DNA of 36,225 bases, taken from CAYYIS01 sp964470965. Lineage in GTDB: Bacteria; JAAXHH01; JABIQT01. The stretch's first letter is position 1, and each line of letters begins with the position of its first letter. Positions 23,779 through 32,530 of the stretch are shown in pieces. Both the position numbers and the translations under genes were made by a program. The DNA lies in NCBI GenBank assembly GCA_964470965.1, contig CAYYIS010000050.1:1-36225 (forward strand), written 5' to 3'. The notes beneath the pieces were generated by a model, which saw only the letters and a program-made list of their open reading frames with translations, made no database searches and was not told where the DNA came from.

Positions 23779-25356
23779 CTAAAAAATCCTACCTGCGTGT
23801 TCCACGGAGGTGCACACGAAAGTGGCCGGTTCAAGACGTCTGGATTTGTAGTATTCCTCGTGGACCGTCTCGAGAAATGTCTCCACCGCCTCCTCCCGAA
23901 CGACTACAAGGACGCATCCGCCCAGTCCTGCACCGGTCAGGTTGGCACCGATTACGCCCGGAATGGTTCGAGCGATATCCACGAGATGGTCGAGTTCTTC
24001 ACAACTGCAATTATATCCACCAGGCTGTTGCCAGAGGTGTGATCCGGTCGTACCGTTAACGGTGCCTTCGATCAGGCGCTGAAGATACCCGTCTGTCACC
24101 CGGTTTTGCCTGGGCTTTGGCATGTTGCCTCCGTCGTGCGTAACCACCCGGTCACCGTCGTGGGAAAGATACATTAACTCACCTACCGTCTTCATATCTC
24201 CCTGCCGAAGAAAATCACAAAAGATCCGGCTTCGCTCACATTCCGCCATACCATATAGACATACCGACCTTACCTGGTAGCCGTCCGGCGGCGCGTCATG
24301 GGTTCGGAAGATTCTTTCAAGTTCGTTTTGATGATCAGGCAGCATATCCTGGAGTGCCTTCCTGTCAATTAATTCCGGCAGGGCAGCCAGGAGTCGGTAC
24401 AACGTGTCTTCCCCTACACCAAGATGCTCCGTGTTAAGGTCCCGGAGATGGGGAATCCGGTCAGCGAGATCCGGAAACAGGCGTCGGATCATCACCATGG
24501 CAATCTCGTAGGTGGCAACTCGTTCGTTGAATGTGGTGCGCGCACCGTCGGATTTCCGGGCTTGCTTGAGCGAGTTACAGACGATCACCCGGTATCCGGC
24601 GGGAAATGGAAACGGTTGTACGGTCAATGGAAAGAAGCGAAGCCGCATCAGGTGACCGCGGCGGCTGTAAATTATGGCCGCATGATCGCCGGCGCCTCCG
24701 CGGGTGCCTACATACCATTCTCCTTCGCCGCACAGGAGCGTTTTTTGTTCATCCCCGAGCGAGAGGCCGTTTACCTGGAGGGAGGCTTCACAGGCGGCCA
24801 CAACTAGGGCAGAGGAAGAACTGAGGCCCCCGCCGATTGGGATATTGCCGTTTACAAGGAGATTCATTCCCCGAAGGGGACGATCTTTGAAATAATCCTG
24901 GAGTTTCAGAACACCGGCACGTATGTAGTTTGACCAGTCTCCGGGCACAGTATCCACCTGCTCTATGTAGGAGAACCAGTCCCCGCGCGCCTCCGGCGGC
25001 AATGCTTCGGAAATGGAAAACGACCGTGCTTCGTATCGTTCCGCTTCTTGGTCATTGAGCACAACCGTGTCGTCGTCCCGGATCCCTACGGCCATGACGA
25101 TTTCCCGATCTATGGCCATGTAATTTACATGGCCGCCCCGATGATCCACGTGCATGCCCTTTAGGTTTATGCGCGCAGGAGCCCGTACAAGAAACGCCTG
25201 GTCGCTGTTACCGTATATCTTCTCGAACTCATCTAACAAATGGAGGTAAACCGTGCGCCGCTCGCTTATACGATCGGGGTAATCGCCAAAAATTGCACCG
25301 AGGCGATCTGATACGGCATGGTCGTCCTGAAGTATCTGGTGCACGGTCGTTGTCAT
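23779..25356 (-). CDS. GHMP-superfamily sugar kinase, galactokinase-like
   Basis: The 525-residue protein is longer than usual galactokinases (about 390), with an extra N-terminal part of about 55 residues and added loops. The galactokinase signature reads RAPARINLKGMHVDHRGG (about residues 58-75) instead of the usual RAPGRVNLIGEHTDYNGG: the catalytic-loop Glu-His becomes Met-His, but the sugar-binding Asp stays. The GHMP phosphate loop is PIGGGLSSSSALVVA, the region of the catalytic base reads GGAGDHAA with Asp kept and the usual Gln replaced by His, and motif III is GANLTGAGLGGCV. It should phosphorylate a sugar at C1 with ATP, but these substitutions in the sugar pocket mean galactose is not assured; a deoxysugar or uronic acid is possible. 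No ribosome site precedes the ATG. Confidence 0.8.
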   Translation of the reverse strand: MTTTVHQILQDDHAVSDRLGAIFGDYPDRISERRTVYLHLLDEFEKIYGNSDQAFLVRAPARINLKGMHVDHRGGHVNYMAIDREIVMAVGIRDDDTVVLNDQEAERYEARSFSISEALPPEARGDWFSYIEQVDTVPGDWSNYIRAGVLKLQDYFKDRPLRGMNLLVNGNIPIGGGLSSSSALVVAACEASLQVNGLSLGDEQKTLLCGEGEWYVGTRGGAGDHAAIIYSRRGHLMRLRFFPLTVQPFPFPAGYRVIVCNSLKQARKSDGARTTFNERVATYEIAMVMIRRLFPDLADRIPHLRDLNTEHLGVGEDTLYRLLAALPELIDRKALQDMLPDHQNELERIFRTHDAPPDGYQVRSVCLYGMAECERSRIFCDFLRQGDMKTVGELMYLSHDGDRVVTHDGGNMPKPRQNRVTDGYLQRLIEGTVNGTTGSHLWQQPGGYNCSCEELDHLVDIARTIPGVIGANLTGAGLGGCVLVVVREEAVETFLETVHEEYYKSRRLEPATFVCTSVEHAGRIF

Positions 25357-25406
25357 TATAGTGGTGGGATGAACAATGGGAAAAAGACGTCAATACTTGC
25401 GATGGC

Positions 25407-25440
25407 CAAAAGAGAAACGGAGACTCATAGTACGTCTCCG
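25407..25440 (-). terminator. intrinsic terminator of the tRNA transcript
   Basis: On the minus strand CGGAGAC (25440-25434) and GTCTCCG (25424-25418) form a 7-bp stem with a 9-nt loop followed by TTTCTCTTTT. It lies 25 bp after the tRNA-Val 3' end and ends the tRNA unit before the kinase gene. Confidence 0.75.
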
Positions 25441-25464
25441 CCTCGGGAACTGAAAAATATTAAT

Positions 25465-25537
25465 GGGCGATACTGGAGTCGAACCAGTGACCTCCACGAT
25501 GTGAGCGTGGCACTCTAACCAGCTGAGCTAATCGCCC
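25465..25537 (-). tRNA. tRNA-Val (CAC)
   Basis: A 73-nt cloverleaf: acceptor GGGCGAT/ATCGCCC, D arm GCTC...GAGT, anticodon stem CCACG/CGTGG with loop CTCACAT (anticodon CAC), T arm ACTGG-TTCGACT-CCAGT. CCA is not encoded. It follows tRNA-Ile2 by 22 bp on the same transcript. Confidence 0.95.
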
Positions 25538-25559
25538 GCCTGAACCATTACCAATCGAT

Positions 25560-25632
25560 GGGCCCACCAGGATTCGAACCTGGGACCGTCCGATTATGAG
25601 TCGGATGCTCTAACCAACTGAGCTACAGGCCC
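25560..25632 (-). tRNA. tRNA with CAT anticodon, probably tRNA-Ile2 (lysidine-modified)
   Basis: A 73-nt cloverleaf: acceptor GGGCCTG/TGGGCCC (one G-T pair), D arm GCTC...GAGC, anticodon stem TCCGA/TCGGA, loop CTCATAA, T arm CCAGG-TTCGAAT-CCTGG. CCA is not encoded. C4-G69 and C5-G68 are present, pairs that help TilS recognise tRNA-Ile2 in E. coli, and the CGACTCATAATCG anticodon arm resembles ileX. Elongator tRNA-Met is the alternative. Confidence 0.9.
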
Positions 25633-25678
25633 TTAATGAATTATGTTCCTGAAACAATTGCCTAAAAACGCGCCCACA

Positions 25679-25707
25679 AATATAGGGCGGAATAGGAGGA
25701 TGGTCAA
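25679..25707 (-). promoter_or_regulatory. tRNA promoter with GC-rich discriminator
   Basis: On the minus strand TTGACC (25707-25702), exactly 17 bp, TATATT (25684-25679), then GTGGGCGCG between the -10 and the start. A GC-rich discriminator is typical of stable-RNA promoters under stringent control. The tRNA-Ile2 5' end is at 25632, about 40 nt after the predicted start. Confidence 0.75.
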
Positions 25708-25710
25708 GGT

Positions 25711-27486
25711 TTAATTTTGATCTTCCGCGAAAGGTGAGGGTGCCTTTAATAACGACTGTTCCCGGATGATGACCTGCTGCCATTCCGCCATGACTTGGCC
25801 GACGGTTCCGTCTCCGGATAGTTCAGCTTCTGCGATCCGTTCCTTGAGCCGTTCTTTTTCCCGTTTGATCTTGGTGTGTTTGATTCGCAGAATATAGTCC
25901 CAGACTCGCCGTTCGCGTTCCGAGCCGGTGTCTTCGGTAACTATGAGTTCGGAGATGATCTGCGCGGTTTCCTCATCCGGCGCGTTGTCGACCAGGCTGG
26001 CCGGATCGCTGGGGCCATCGCCGTCGAGTGCATCGATACGTTGCTGCACGACAGCGCCGAAGACCGGATTCGTAAAATCACTCGAACGGAGTTGTTTTTC
26101 CACCATTAATGTAACATCCACATCGTTCAGCATCATCCGCAACAGCTCCCGTTCCGGATCTTCGAATTTTTGCTTCGGCGCCTGAGGTTTTTCATAATCC
26201 CGATAATCATGCCGGTGAGACCGTAGCATGGGCGCCATCAGGCTTTGCGGAATCGGCAGATTCTGCTCCGCTTCCTCCAGATAACGTTCCCGGTGCCGGG
26301 GATTAACAGCCTTGTTGATGACGCCCGAAAGTTTTCGAAGCGCCTCCTCCCGTTCTTCATTATTGGATGTATCGAACTGGGCCGCTACAAACTTGGAGAC
26401 TGAGTTCGTCTGATTAATACGGGCAAGGAAGGTATCTTTGCCGTGGGTCTGCACGAAGGTATCCGGATCTTCACCCTTGGGCAACTGCATCACCTGAGTC
26501 CATATATTTGCCGATACGAGCGGTTCTAGTCCTCGCAGCGCCGCTCGCGATCCTGCGGAATCCGAATCGAAGATCATCACCACGTTTTTGGTGTAGCGTG
26601 CAATCAGACGCGCATGTTCATTAGTCAACGCCGTCCCGCAGGTAGCGGCTACATTTTCGATGCCGGACTGATACAGGCTCAGCAGATCCATGTATCCCTC
26701 GACGACCAGCCCTTTCTCCGACCGCCGTACTGAATCTTTCGTCTGGTGCAGACCGTAGACAATTCTGCTTTTCTGATAAATGGATGACTCAGGTGAGTTG
26801 AGGTATTTGGGCTGATCCTCATCCGTCAGCGCCCTGCCGCCGAAACCGACCACCCGGCCGCTGACCGAATAGATCGGGAAGATCAGCCGGTTTCGGAATG
26901 CATCGTAAAAACGCTCCCCGTTTGTCTTGGCCAATCCAGCTTTTTCGAGCCAGAACGGACTGATATCGCGTTTCTTCGCTTCTTTCAGCAACCCGTCCCA
27001 GCCGTTGGGTGCGTAGCCGAGGGTAAAGGCGTGAATCGTAGCGTCCGACAGCCCACGGCGGGAGACGTACTGACCCACTTGAGAAGATGGATCGCTGGCC
27101 AGTAACTGGTCATGAAAGAATTTCGCTGCGAACTGCGTGACCCGGCCCAAGTTCTCGCTTTCACTGCTTTCCTGCCTATCGCGGGAGGTTTCCGGTATGG
27201 TGATATGGAGCTTATCGGCAATATGGTGGACCGCCTCCACAAAAGTAACTTTTTCGTGTTCCATGAGGAATGTGAACACGTTGCCACCCTTGCCACACCC
27301 GAAGCAATGAAAAATCTGCCGCTCCGAATTCACATTGAAAGACGGTGTTTTCTCGTTGTGAAATGGACATAGACCCTGATAGTTTTTCCCGCTCTTTTTC
27401 AGCGTGACAAAGTCGGAAACAAGATCAACAATATCCGCCTGGGCGCGGATGGTATCGATCAGTTCTTCCGGAATCCGTCCGGCCAT
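25711..27486 (-). CDS. dnaG: DNA primase
   Basis: DnaG lays down RNA primers at the replication fork. From ATG 27486 (MAGRIPEELID, with AGGAG seven bases upstream) it has 591 residues; the frame is open to 27522, but that leader is not typical. Visible parts: the CHC2 zinc domain (CPFHNEKTPSF and FHCFGCGKGG), the TOPRIM fold with EGYMDLLSL and IFDSDSAGSRA (metal-binding acidic residues), and a C-terminal helicase-binding region (about residues 440-591). In many bacteria dnaG lies between rpsU and rpoD; here rpsU is 5 kb away and two tRNA genes follow instead. Confidence 0.97.
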   Translation of the reverse strand: MAGRIPEELIDTIRAQADIVDLVSDFVTLKKSGKNYQGLCPFHNEKTPSFNVNSERQIFHCFGCGKGGNVFTFLMEHEKVTFVEAVHHIADKLHITIPETSRDRQESSESENLGRVTQFAAKFFHDQLLASDPSSQVGQYVSRRGLSDATIHAFTLGYAPNGWDGLLKEAKKRDISPFWLEKAGLAKTNGERFYDAFRNRLIFPIYSVSGRVVGFGGRALTDEDQPKYLNSPESSIYQKSRIVYGLHQTKDSVRRSEKGLVVEGYMDLLSLYQSGIENVAATCGTALTNEHARLIARYTKNVVMIFDSDSAGSRAALRGLEPLVSANIWTQVMQLPKGEDPDTFVQTHGKDTFLARINQTNSVSKFVAAQFDTSNNEEREEALRKLSGVINKAVNPRHRERYLEEAEQNLPIPQSLMAPMLRSHRHDYRDYEKPQAPKQKFEDPERELLRMMLNDVDVTLMVEKQLRSSDFTNPVFGAVVQQRIDALDGDGPSDPASLVDNAPDEETAQIISELIVTEDTGSERERRVWDYILRIKHTKIKREKERLKERIAEAELSGDGTVGQVMAEWQQVIIREQSLLKAPSPFAEDQN

Positions 27487-27574
27487 CTCTAAACTCCTGG
27501 AAAACAATAGCTGCGAACTCATCAGAGGTGCGAATCACATGAAAAAATATAAATGACTACTCCTCATGTGTAAA

Positions 27575-27596
27575 GGGAATACAAATAGAAATTCCC
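27575..27596. repeat. small inverted repeat between the thioredoxin-fold gene and dnaG
   Basis: GGGAAT (27575-27580) pairs with ATTCCC (27591-27596) across a 10-nt loop. There is no T-run of terminator type on the minus strand, so it could be a weak terminator, an operator or chance. Confidence 0.3.
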
Positions 27597-27640
27597 TGTC
27601 TGCCGCGGGGTGGCGGAACCCATCTTGAAGCGGCTCCCGC

Positions 27641-28222
27641 TTACACTAAATCACACGCCTCCGCAGGCATCCAGTGTGCGTCTTCTCCGTCCCACTTCAC
27701 GTTGCAGCCGATGGGATTGGTCAGCGGTGTGCTGATAGGGTTGGCAGCCAGGAGATCGGATAGCGCATTGTCCAGGTCGTTGACCGTCATCTGACCCGTG
27801 TCCCGGGGTTGGTCGACGGCGCGGCCCGTATAGACCAGCTTGCGATCGTTGTCGAACATATAGAAATGAGGGGTCCGCAGCGCGCCGTAGGCGCGGGCTA
27901 CATTCTGCAATCCGTCGCGGAGGTATACCCAGGGGAAATTGTACTCGGCCATGCGATTGACCATATGGGTGAAATCGTCGTCCGGGTGGGTATTTTCACT
28001 GTTAGAGTTGATGCCTACGAACTGCACGCCTTGGGGGGCGTATTTTTCCGCCGTGGCACGGGTCACTTCGTCGGATCCGACGACGTAGGGACAGTGGTTA
28101 CAGGTGAAGAAAATTACCAGCACTTCAGCGTCGTCGAAGTCAGACAGGCAGTACGTTTTTCCATCCGTTGCCGGCAGTGAAAAGCCCAGTGCCCTTTCGC
28201 CCAGTTCCAAAGTGAAAGCCAT
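27641..28222 (-). CDS. thioredoxin-fold protein, AhpC/TSA-like with CNHCPYV motif
   Basis: The 193-residue protein has no signal peptide. Its redox site is FTCNHCPYV (about residues 39-47), the C-x-x-C signature of a thioredoxin-like family common in Planctomycetes and related phyla, where the enzyme acts as a cytoplasmic thiol reductase or peroxidase. Downstream are FVGINSNSENTHPDDD and TPHFYMFDNDRKLVYTGR, the cis-Pro loop and last strands of the fold. A strong ribosome site (AAAGGAG, seven bases before ATG) fixes the start. The redox partner is unknown. Confidence 0.88.
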   Translation of the reverse strand: MAFTLELGERALGFSLPATDGKTYCLSDFDDAEVLVIFFTCNHCPYVVGSDEVTRATAEKYAPQGVQFVGINSNSENTHPDDDFTHMVNRMAEYNFPWVYLRDGLQNVARAYGALRTPHFYMFDNDRKLVYTGRAVDQPRDTGQMTVNDLDNALSDLLAANPISTPLTNPIGCNVKWDGEDAHWMPAEACDLV

Positions 28223-28507
28223 AGCTATTCTCCTTTAAATTGGAAATATAACAGTTCGTAAATTAAACCCTGGTTACATGTTTTGACTTACCGAGGGCCC
28301 CAAGAAGCAAATGTCGTTCAGCCAAAGCAAGAAGCCCCTTTTACCGATACCTCGGAGCCGGTCTGCGGGGTCGTTTCTGAAAACAGTTTTTACGAATAGG
28401 TGTGCCGTTGATTTCTCACCATTCCTCGTGATTTAACGCAGCACCGGAAGACATGGACGGATATATCACGGGTTCTATCTGTTACCGCATGTCGTAGTGC
28501 ATCCGTA
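28223..28507. other. intergenic, no gene seen
   Basis: Upstream region of the thioredoxin-fold gene and downstream of a decayed aminotransferase gene. A TATATT-like -10 near 28250 (minus strand) lacks a clear -35. The stretch is probably part of the former aminotransferase gene, too altered to recognise. Confidence 0.4.
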
Positions 28508-28979
28508 TCAATCCGCCGACCGGTTCACCGCACAACGAACGGCGTAACCGGGGGGTGCTCCCAGCCAGTCCGACGCGGTGATCAGGACCGCAAAGGTGGG
28601 ATCGGGCAGGATCATCTCATCCCCCTGATTCACCGTGTCGGGCAGCACATTGTAGAATCTTTCGGTGCACCCGGCCGTAATAGCAGAATTCCGGTACGGA
28701 TCGTAGGGCGTGCGACTCAGGCGAGCCACATGCCAGTAGGCAGTTTCCCGCAGGTCATTCTGACAGATAAACGGAAGGTAATTGTCGGCGTCGTTCTCAT
28801 CGATGGGCCTCCCGTGGGAGTGGGCAGATATCCGTATCAATATTCTCCAGCCGCAACACGTCCGGATCATCCCCGGTCGCTACTCGATCGATCGAAAACC
28901 CCGGTATCTTGTTGCGTGGATCAACGCCCGCCTTGTCCCTTAAAAGATTGTTCAGCAACCGATGGCGTGAAACATCCAT
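28508..28979 (-). pseudogene. decayed class I/II PLP aminotransferase gene
   Basis: Two overlapping minus-strand frames together read as the N-terminal third of a pyridoxal-phosphate aminotransferase. The first (ATG 28979 to 28797) ends at VLRLENIDTDICPLPREAHR. The second continues from about 28810 with RPIDENDADNYLPFICQNDLR, then PYRNSAITAGCTE and NQGDEMILPDPTF, matching the N-terminal region that binds substrate and the start of the large domain. A small deletion or insertion near 28800 breaks the frame, and the gene then stops at about 155 codons where about 390 are expected. The lysine for the cofactor is absent. It lies just after mutS2 in the same direction. Confidence 0.7.
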
Positions 28980-28994
28980 CAATAAAACAATGAA

Positions 28995-31409
28995 TTAGTC
29001 GTGAATATCCACAATTGTCACCCCGTTACCGCCTTCATGCTGCGGGGCGAAATGTGCTGATTGCACCAGTTCGTGGTGCTGCAGAAACTCCGCGATCTCC
29101 CTACGGAGAATGCCGGAACCCTTGCCGTGCAGAATACGAACGCTGGAGAGCCCGTCCACCACGGACTGGTCTATGTATTTGTCGACAGCCTCCACCGCTT
29201 CGACAGCTGTGTAGCCGCGGACATCAAGTTGCTGAAGATTCTGTGTTTCTGTATAAACGTGCACGGTAGCAGGAGATATCTTCGGAGGCTGTGGCTGATC
29301 TACTTTCGCTGTTTGGCCTCCCTCTGCCATACGTAAATCCGATCGGCGAACCGATAGCTCGATGTTGCCTGCCTTTACCCGCACCCTACCCGCTGAATCC
29401 GGCCCCTGTACCACTGTTGCCTCCTTGTTGAGGCTCTCAACCCAGACCGTGTTACCCGCCTGAACCGATACGGCTGGTCCCGGCCGTTCCTCCTTCGGTC
29501 CTTCCCCGATCAGCTTTTTGAGTTCTGCCCGTTGCGACGCTACGGTTTCTTTGGCCCGCTTTATAGACGCCCGTGAAGCCTGCTCCGCACGAACGTCCGC
29601 CACTGTCCGTTCTATGGTGGCGTTGGCGTTGTTGATCACCTCTTCCGCGTCTTTACGGGCCTTGCTATATAGGTCGTTCTCTTTCTGCCTGTATGATTCT
29701 ACCTTTTTCCTGCACTCTGTCGTAAGACGATCCAGTTCTGCCCTTCGGGTTTCCATCTCCTTGCATGTTTCCTCATACACCTGACGTTCCCTGTCCAGCG
29801 CTGCGATCAGATCATCGGATTTCCTCTCGTCCTGGCCAATGATTTCGATCGTCCGATCTAGGATGATTTCCGGTACCCCCAGCCGCTGTCCGATCTCCAC
29901 TGCATAGCTGCCCCCCGGAATTCCCTGCCGGAACCGGTAGGTGGGCCCGAGTGTGTTGACGTCGAACGCCATGGACCCGTTTTCCACACGATCCGTTCGA
30001 GCGGCGAACTTCTTGAGTGATCCGTAATGCGTGGTGGCGATTGTCACCGAACCTCGTTCTGTCAGGGATTCAAGCGCGGCCACACCGAGCGCGGCACCTG
30101 CCATGGGATCTGTACCGGATCCGAGTTCGTCTAGCAGTACCAGCGTTCGATTGTCCGCCTCTTCCAGGATGGTGACCACATGACGCAGGTGAGACGAAAA
30201 TGTACTCAGGTTCGCGTGAATCGATTGTTCATCGCCGATATCGGCGAATATCTCAGCAAAGACCGACAGGTCGGAAGGATCATCCGCTGGAATATGTAGT
30301 CCGGACTGGGCCATGAGCGTCAGGAGTCCGACTGTTTTGATCGCTACTGTCTTACCGCCCATATTGGGCCCTGTGATCAACATGGTGATCTTGTCACCAC
30401 CGATCTCGAACGTCAGGGGAACCACGTCTTCTGGCGCGCTTTGCGGGTTCTGATGAAGGACCAGGAGTGGATGTCGGGCGTTGCGCAGCTCGATCCGGCC
30501 AGTCTCATTCATACGGGGTCGGGACGCCCGGAGGTCGGAAGAAAACAGCCCTGCAGCATAGTAAAAATCAAACTGGCCGAGCAAATTGAACGAAGCGGAT
30601 ATTTCCTCGATCTCGTCACGTATCATGGCGGTGATGGCGGACAGAATGCGTTCGACTTCCCGTAGTTCCTGAGCTTCTAGTTGCCGGAGTTCATTATTCA
30701 TATCGACCACGGCCATCGGTTCGATAAAGATGGTGGCACCGCTGGCGGAATGGTCGTGTACCACGCCTTTTATCTGGTTCCGATGATCCGCACGAACCGG
30801 CACCACGTACCGTCCATCTCGCATGGTGACTACCTGATCCTGCAGGGCCTTCTGGCCGGAGTCCGATTGGATTAGCCTGTGCAGGTGATCACGGGTACGG
30901 TCGCGAACCACATGCTGTTCCCGACGGACCTTCGCAAGCATGGTGCTCGCCTGGTCTTTGACCGTACCGCCCTCATCGATCGCTCGATTTATTTCGGTCT
31001 CTATGGTCTGGAAAATGCCCAGGGTACCCGTGAGTGCTTCTATACGGGGTGACGGAAACTCCGTGTGCAGATGCGCACTGAAATTGTAAAGCAAACGACT
31101 GGTTTGAAGGGTAGAGGCTACGTCCAACAACGACTCAGGATCTATAGCAGATCCCCCAACCCGAACCCTATCCAGGGCCCCTCGGATGTCCTTGATGCCG
31201 CTTATGGGAATTGAATGATTCGAGGACATGAGATTACAGATCTCAGAGACCGTGTCCAGCCGTTCGTTTATTATCGTGGCATCCGTACCAGGCGTCAGCG
31301 CCAGCGCAGCCTCCTGTCCCGGCACGGAAGTAGCACGCTGTGCGAGCATCTCTCGGATGATGGAAAATTCCAGAACCTGGAGGGTATGTGGATGGATAGA
31401 ATCAGGCAC
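28995..31409 (-). CDS. mutS2: MutS2 (endonuclease/ribosome-rescue ATPase with Smr domain)
   Basis: The 804-residue protein has the MutS2 layout: an N-terminal core and lever (residues about 1-300), a MutS ATPase with GPNMGGKT (Walker A, about residue 345), LVLLDELGSGTDP (Walker B) and ATTHYGSL, a coiled clamp-like region (about 515-640) and a C-terminal Smr domain (LDVRGYTAVEAVEAV and RILHGKGSGILR). It lacks the mismatch-binding domain of MutS1. Family members split collided ribosomes or cut branched DNA. The start is GTG at 31409, with no strong ribosome site; coupling to the upstream cvpA frame is likely. The cvpA-mutS2 pair is a common arrangement. Confidence 0.95.
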   Translation of the reverse strand: MPDSIHPHTLQVLEFSIIREMLAQRATSVPGQEAALALTPGTDATIINERLDTVSEICNLMSSNHSIPISGIKDIRGALDRVRVGGSAIDPESLLDVASTLQTSRLLYNFSAHLHTEFPSPRIEALTGTLGIFQTIETEINRAIDEGGTVKDQASTMLAKVRREQHVVRDRTRDHLHRLIQSDSGQKALQDQVVTMRDGRYVVPVRADHRNQIKGVVHDHSASGATIFIEPMAVVDMNNELRQLEAQELREVERILSAITAMIRDEIEEISASFNLLGQFDFYYAAGLFSSDLRASRPRMNETGRIELRNARHPLLVLHQNPQSAPEDVVPLTFEIGGDKITMLITGPNMGGKTVAIKTVGLLTLMAQSGLHIPADDPSDLSVFAEIFADIGDEQSIHANLSTFSSHLRHVVTILEEADNRTLVLLDELGSGTDPMAGAALGVAALESLTERGSVTIATTHYGSLKKFAARTDRVENGSMAFDVNTLGPTYRFRQGIPGGSYAVEIGQRLGVPEIILDRTIEIIGQDERKSDDLIAALDRERQVYEETCKEMETRRAELDRLTTECRKKVESYRQKENDLYSKARKDAEEVINNANATIERTVADVRAEQASRASIKRAKETVASQRAELKKLIGEGPKEERPGPAVSVQAGNTVWVESLNKEATVVQGPDSAGRVRVKAGNIELSVRRSDLRMAEGGQTAKVDQPQPPKISPATVHVYTETQNLQQLDVRGYTAVEAVEAVDKYIDQSVVDGLSSVRILHGKGSGILRREIAEFLQHHELVQSAHFAPQHEGGNGVTIVDIHD

Positions 31410-31422
31410 GAGATCCGGTACC

Positions 31423-31988
31423 TTACCTGGAGTCCGGGAATAGATCCCGCAACATCTGCATGGACGAGTTGTTTGAATTCAGAGATATGCTGTTCGTACG
31501 TGTGGGTAAGGCGAGATAACGTTTCATCTGTTCAACGAAGGGACGGGTATCGGGAACCACCTGCGGCGCAATAGAATCATAGACTAACGGCACGTTCACT
31601 CGCGCAGACGGCACTAGGGGAGACTGGTCGATCCGATTGCTGACCGAACCAGGAATCGGCATCATCGTAAGATCGAATAAGAAAAAGCTGACGATGGTAA
31701 TACCGTGACAGCTTCCCAGACAGACCCCACCGGCCTTTTTCGGCCATTTAAAGGGCACCGTTGAGAACCAGGATAGAGACGACAAAACATCCGAAAAAAC
31801 TTATCCATAGGGCCGTCTTGGGAGGGGCCGACGCTATAGCACTGATCCGGTCCGTTAAGTTGGAAATCTGGGTGATGGGAATAGCGGCGAGCAGCGCGGC
31901 AAGGTCCAGTAAATCCCGCCGAAAACCACTACGGAATCCTGCAGCCGCCTGATAGAGAGGGAGTGCGGCAATCCCGATATCGAACCAT
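31423..31988 (-). pseudogene. cvpA: frame-broken cvpA (colicin V production family membrane protein)
   Basis: A CvpA-like membrane protein can be read only by joining two frames. The first reads WFDIGIAALPLYQAAAGFRS from 31987 and ends in LVLNGAL at a TAA (31750-31748). The second resumes from 31749 in the +1 frame with KWPKKAGGVCLGSCHG and ends PDSR at 31423. Directly before the Trp codon is an in-frame TGA, so the first frame has no start codon; the likely original ATG at 31988 is out of frame by a small deletion. The region is therefore damaged at two points. The break at CTT TAA A superficially resembles the prfB +1 slip site. It stands between yqeY and mutS2, the usual position. Sequencing error is possible. 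Confidence 0.7.
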
Positions 31989-32014
31989 CACTGTGGTCTC
32001 ACGAATCCAGTGAT
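31987..32014. repeat. inverted repeat over the presumed cvpA start
   Basis: ATCACTG (31987-31993) pairs with CAGTGAT (32008-32014), a 7-bp stem with a 14-nt loop between the yqeY stop and the damaged cvpA start. It would enclose the presumed ATG on the RNA. Confidence 0.35.
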
Positions 32015-32015
32015 A

Positions 32016-32471
32016 TTACCCGGACAGACCTTGCAGGAGCGCTCGGACCATACCATTCACCTGCTTGCCGTCGGCCTGCCCTTTTACCTGAGGCATTACT
32101 ATGCCCATGACCTGGCCCATATCATTCATGCCGGTGGCGCCGGTACTTTGTATCGCTGTGTCTATGATACCACGTAATTCCTTTTCCGAGAGCGCCTGTG
32201 GCAGATAGGTTTCCAGGATTACCAGTTCCTGCTCAACCTGCTTCACCATGTCGTCCCGGTGGCCTTCGTTGGCATAGTCGCGCGTCTCGCGACGCGCCTT
32301 AACTGCAGAAACGAGAACATCTATCGTCTCACCGTCAGACAGTTCATGCCCTTTGGCGATCTCAGCATTTTTGACCTGTGACCGCACCATACGTATGACA
32401 CCCAGTTTCAGACGATCTTTGTTTTTAAGTGCCGCCGTCCCGTCCGCTTCCAATTGTTCTTTGATCGACAT
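32016..32471 (-). CDS. yqeY: GatB/YqeY domain protein
   Basis: The 151-residue protein (ATG 32471, AGAGG seven bases upstream; the frame is open to 32528) carries the YqeY pattern: MSIKEQLEADG, IRMVRSQVKNAEIAKG, QELVILETYLPQALSEKEL, and the tail MGQVMGIVMPQVKGQADGKQ, which matches the tRNA-binding tail of GatB. Its role is thought to be tRNA-linked, but the precise function in bacteria is unsettled. It follows rpsU by 59 bp, the order found in Bacillus. Confidence 0.93.
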   Translation of the reverse strand: MSIKEQLEADGTAALKNKDRLKLGVIRMVRSQVKNAEIAKGHELSDGETIDVLVSAVKARRETRDYANEGHRDDMVKQVEQELVILETYLPQALSEKELRGIIDTAIQSTGATGMNDMGQVMGIVMPQVKGQADGKQVNGMVRALLQGLSG

Positions 32472-32530
32472 TTCCGACCTCTTGACAGCGGCGCGTGTTG
32501 ATGTTCCCACGCGCCGCTGGACAATCATTA

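Noticed and set aside
25560..25632. Elongator tRNA-Met
   Set aside because: The C4-G69/C5-G68 acceptor pairs and ileX-like anticodon arm favour tRNA-Ile2, though Met is not fully excluded.
31748..31753. Programmed +1 frameshift in cvpA of the prfB type
   Set aside because: The slip site CTT TAA A is similar, but no upstream ribosome-like stimulator is present, and the first frame also lacks a start codon, which slippage cannot explain.
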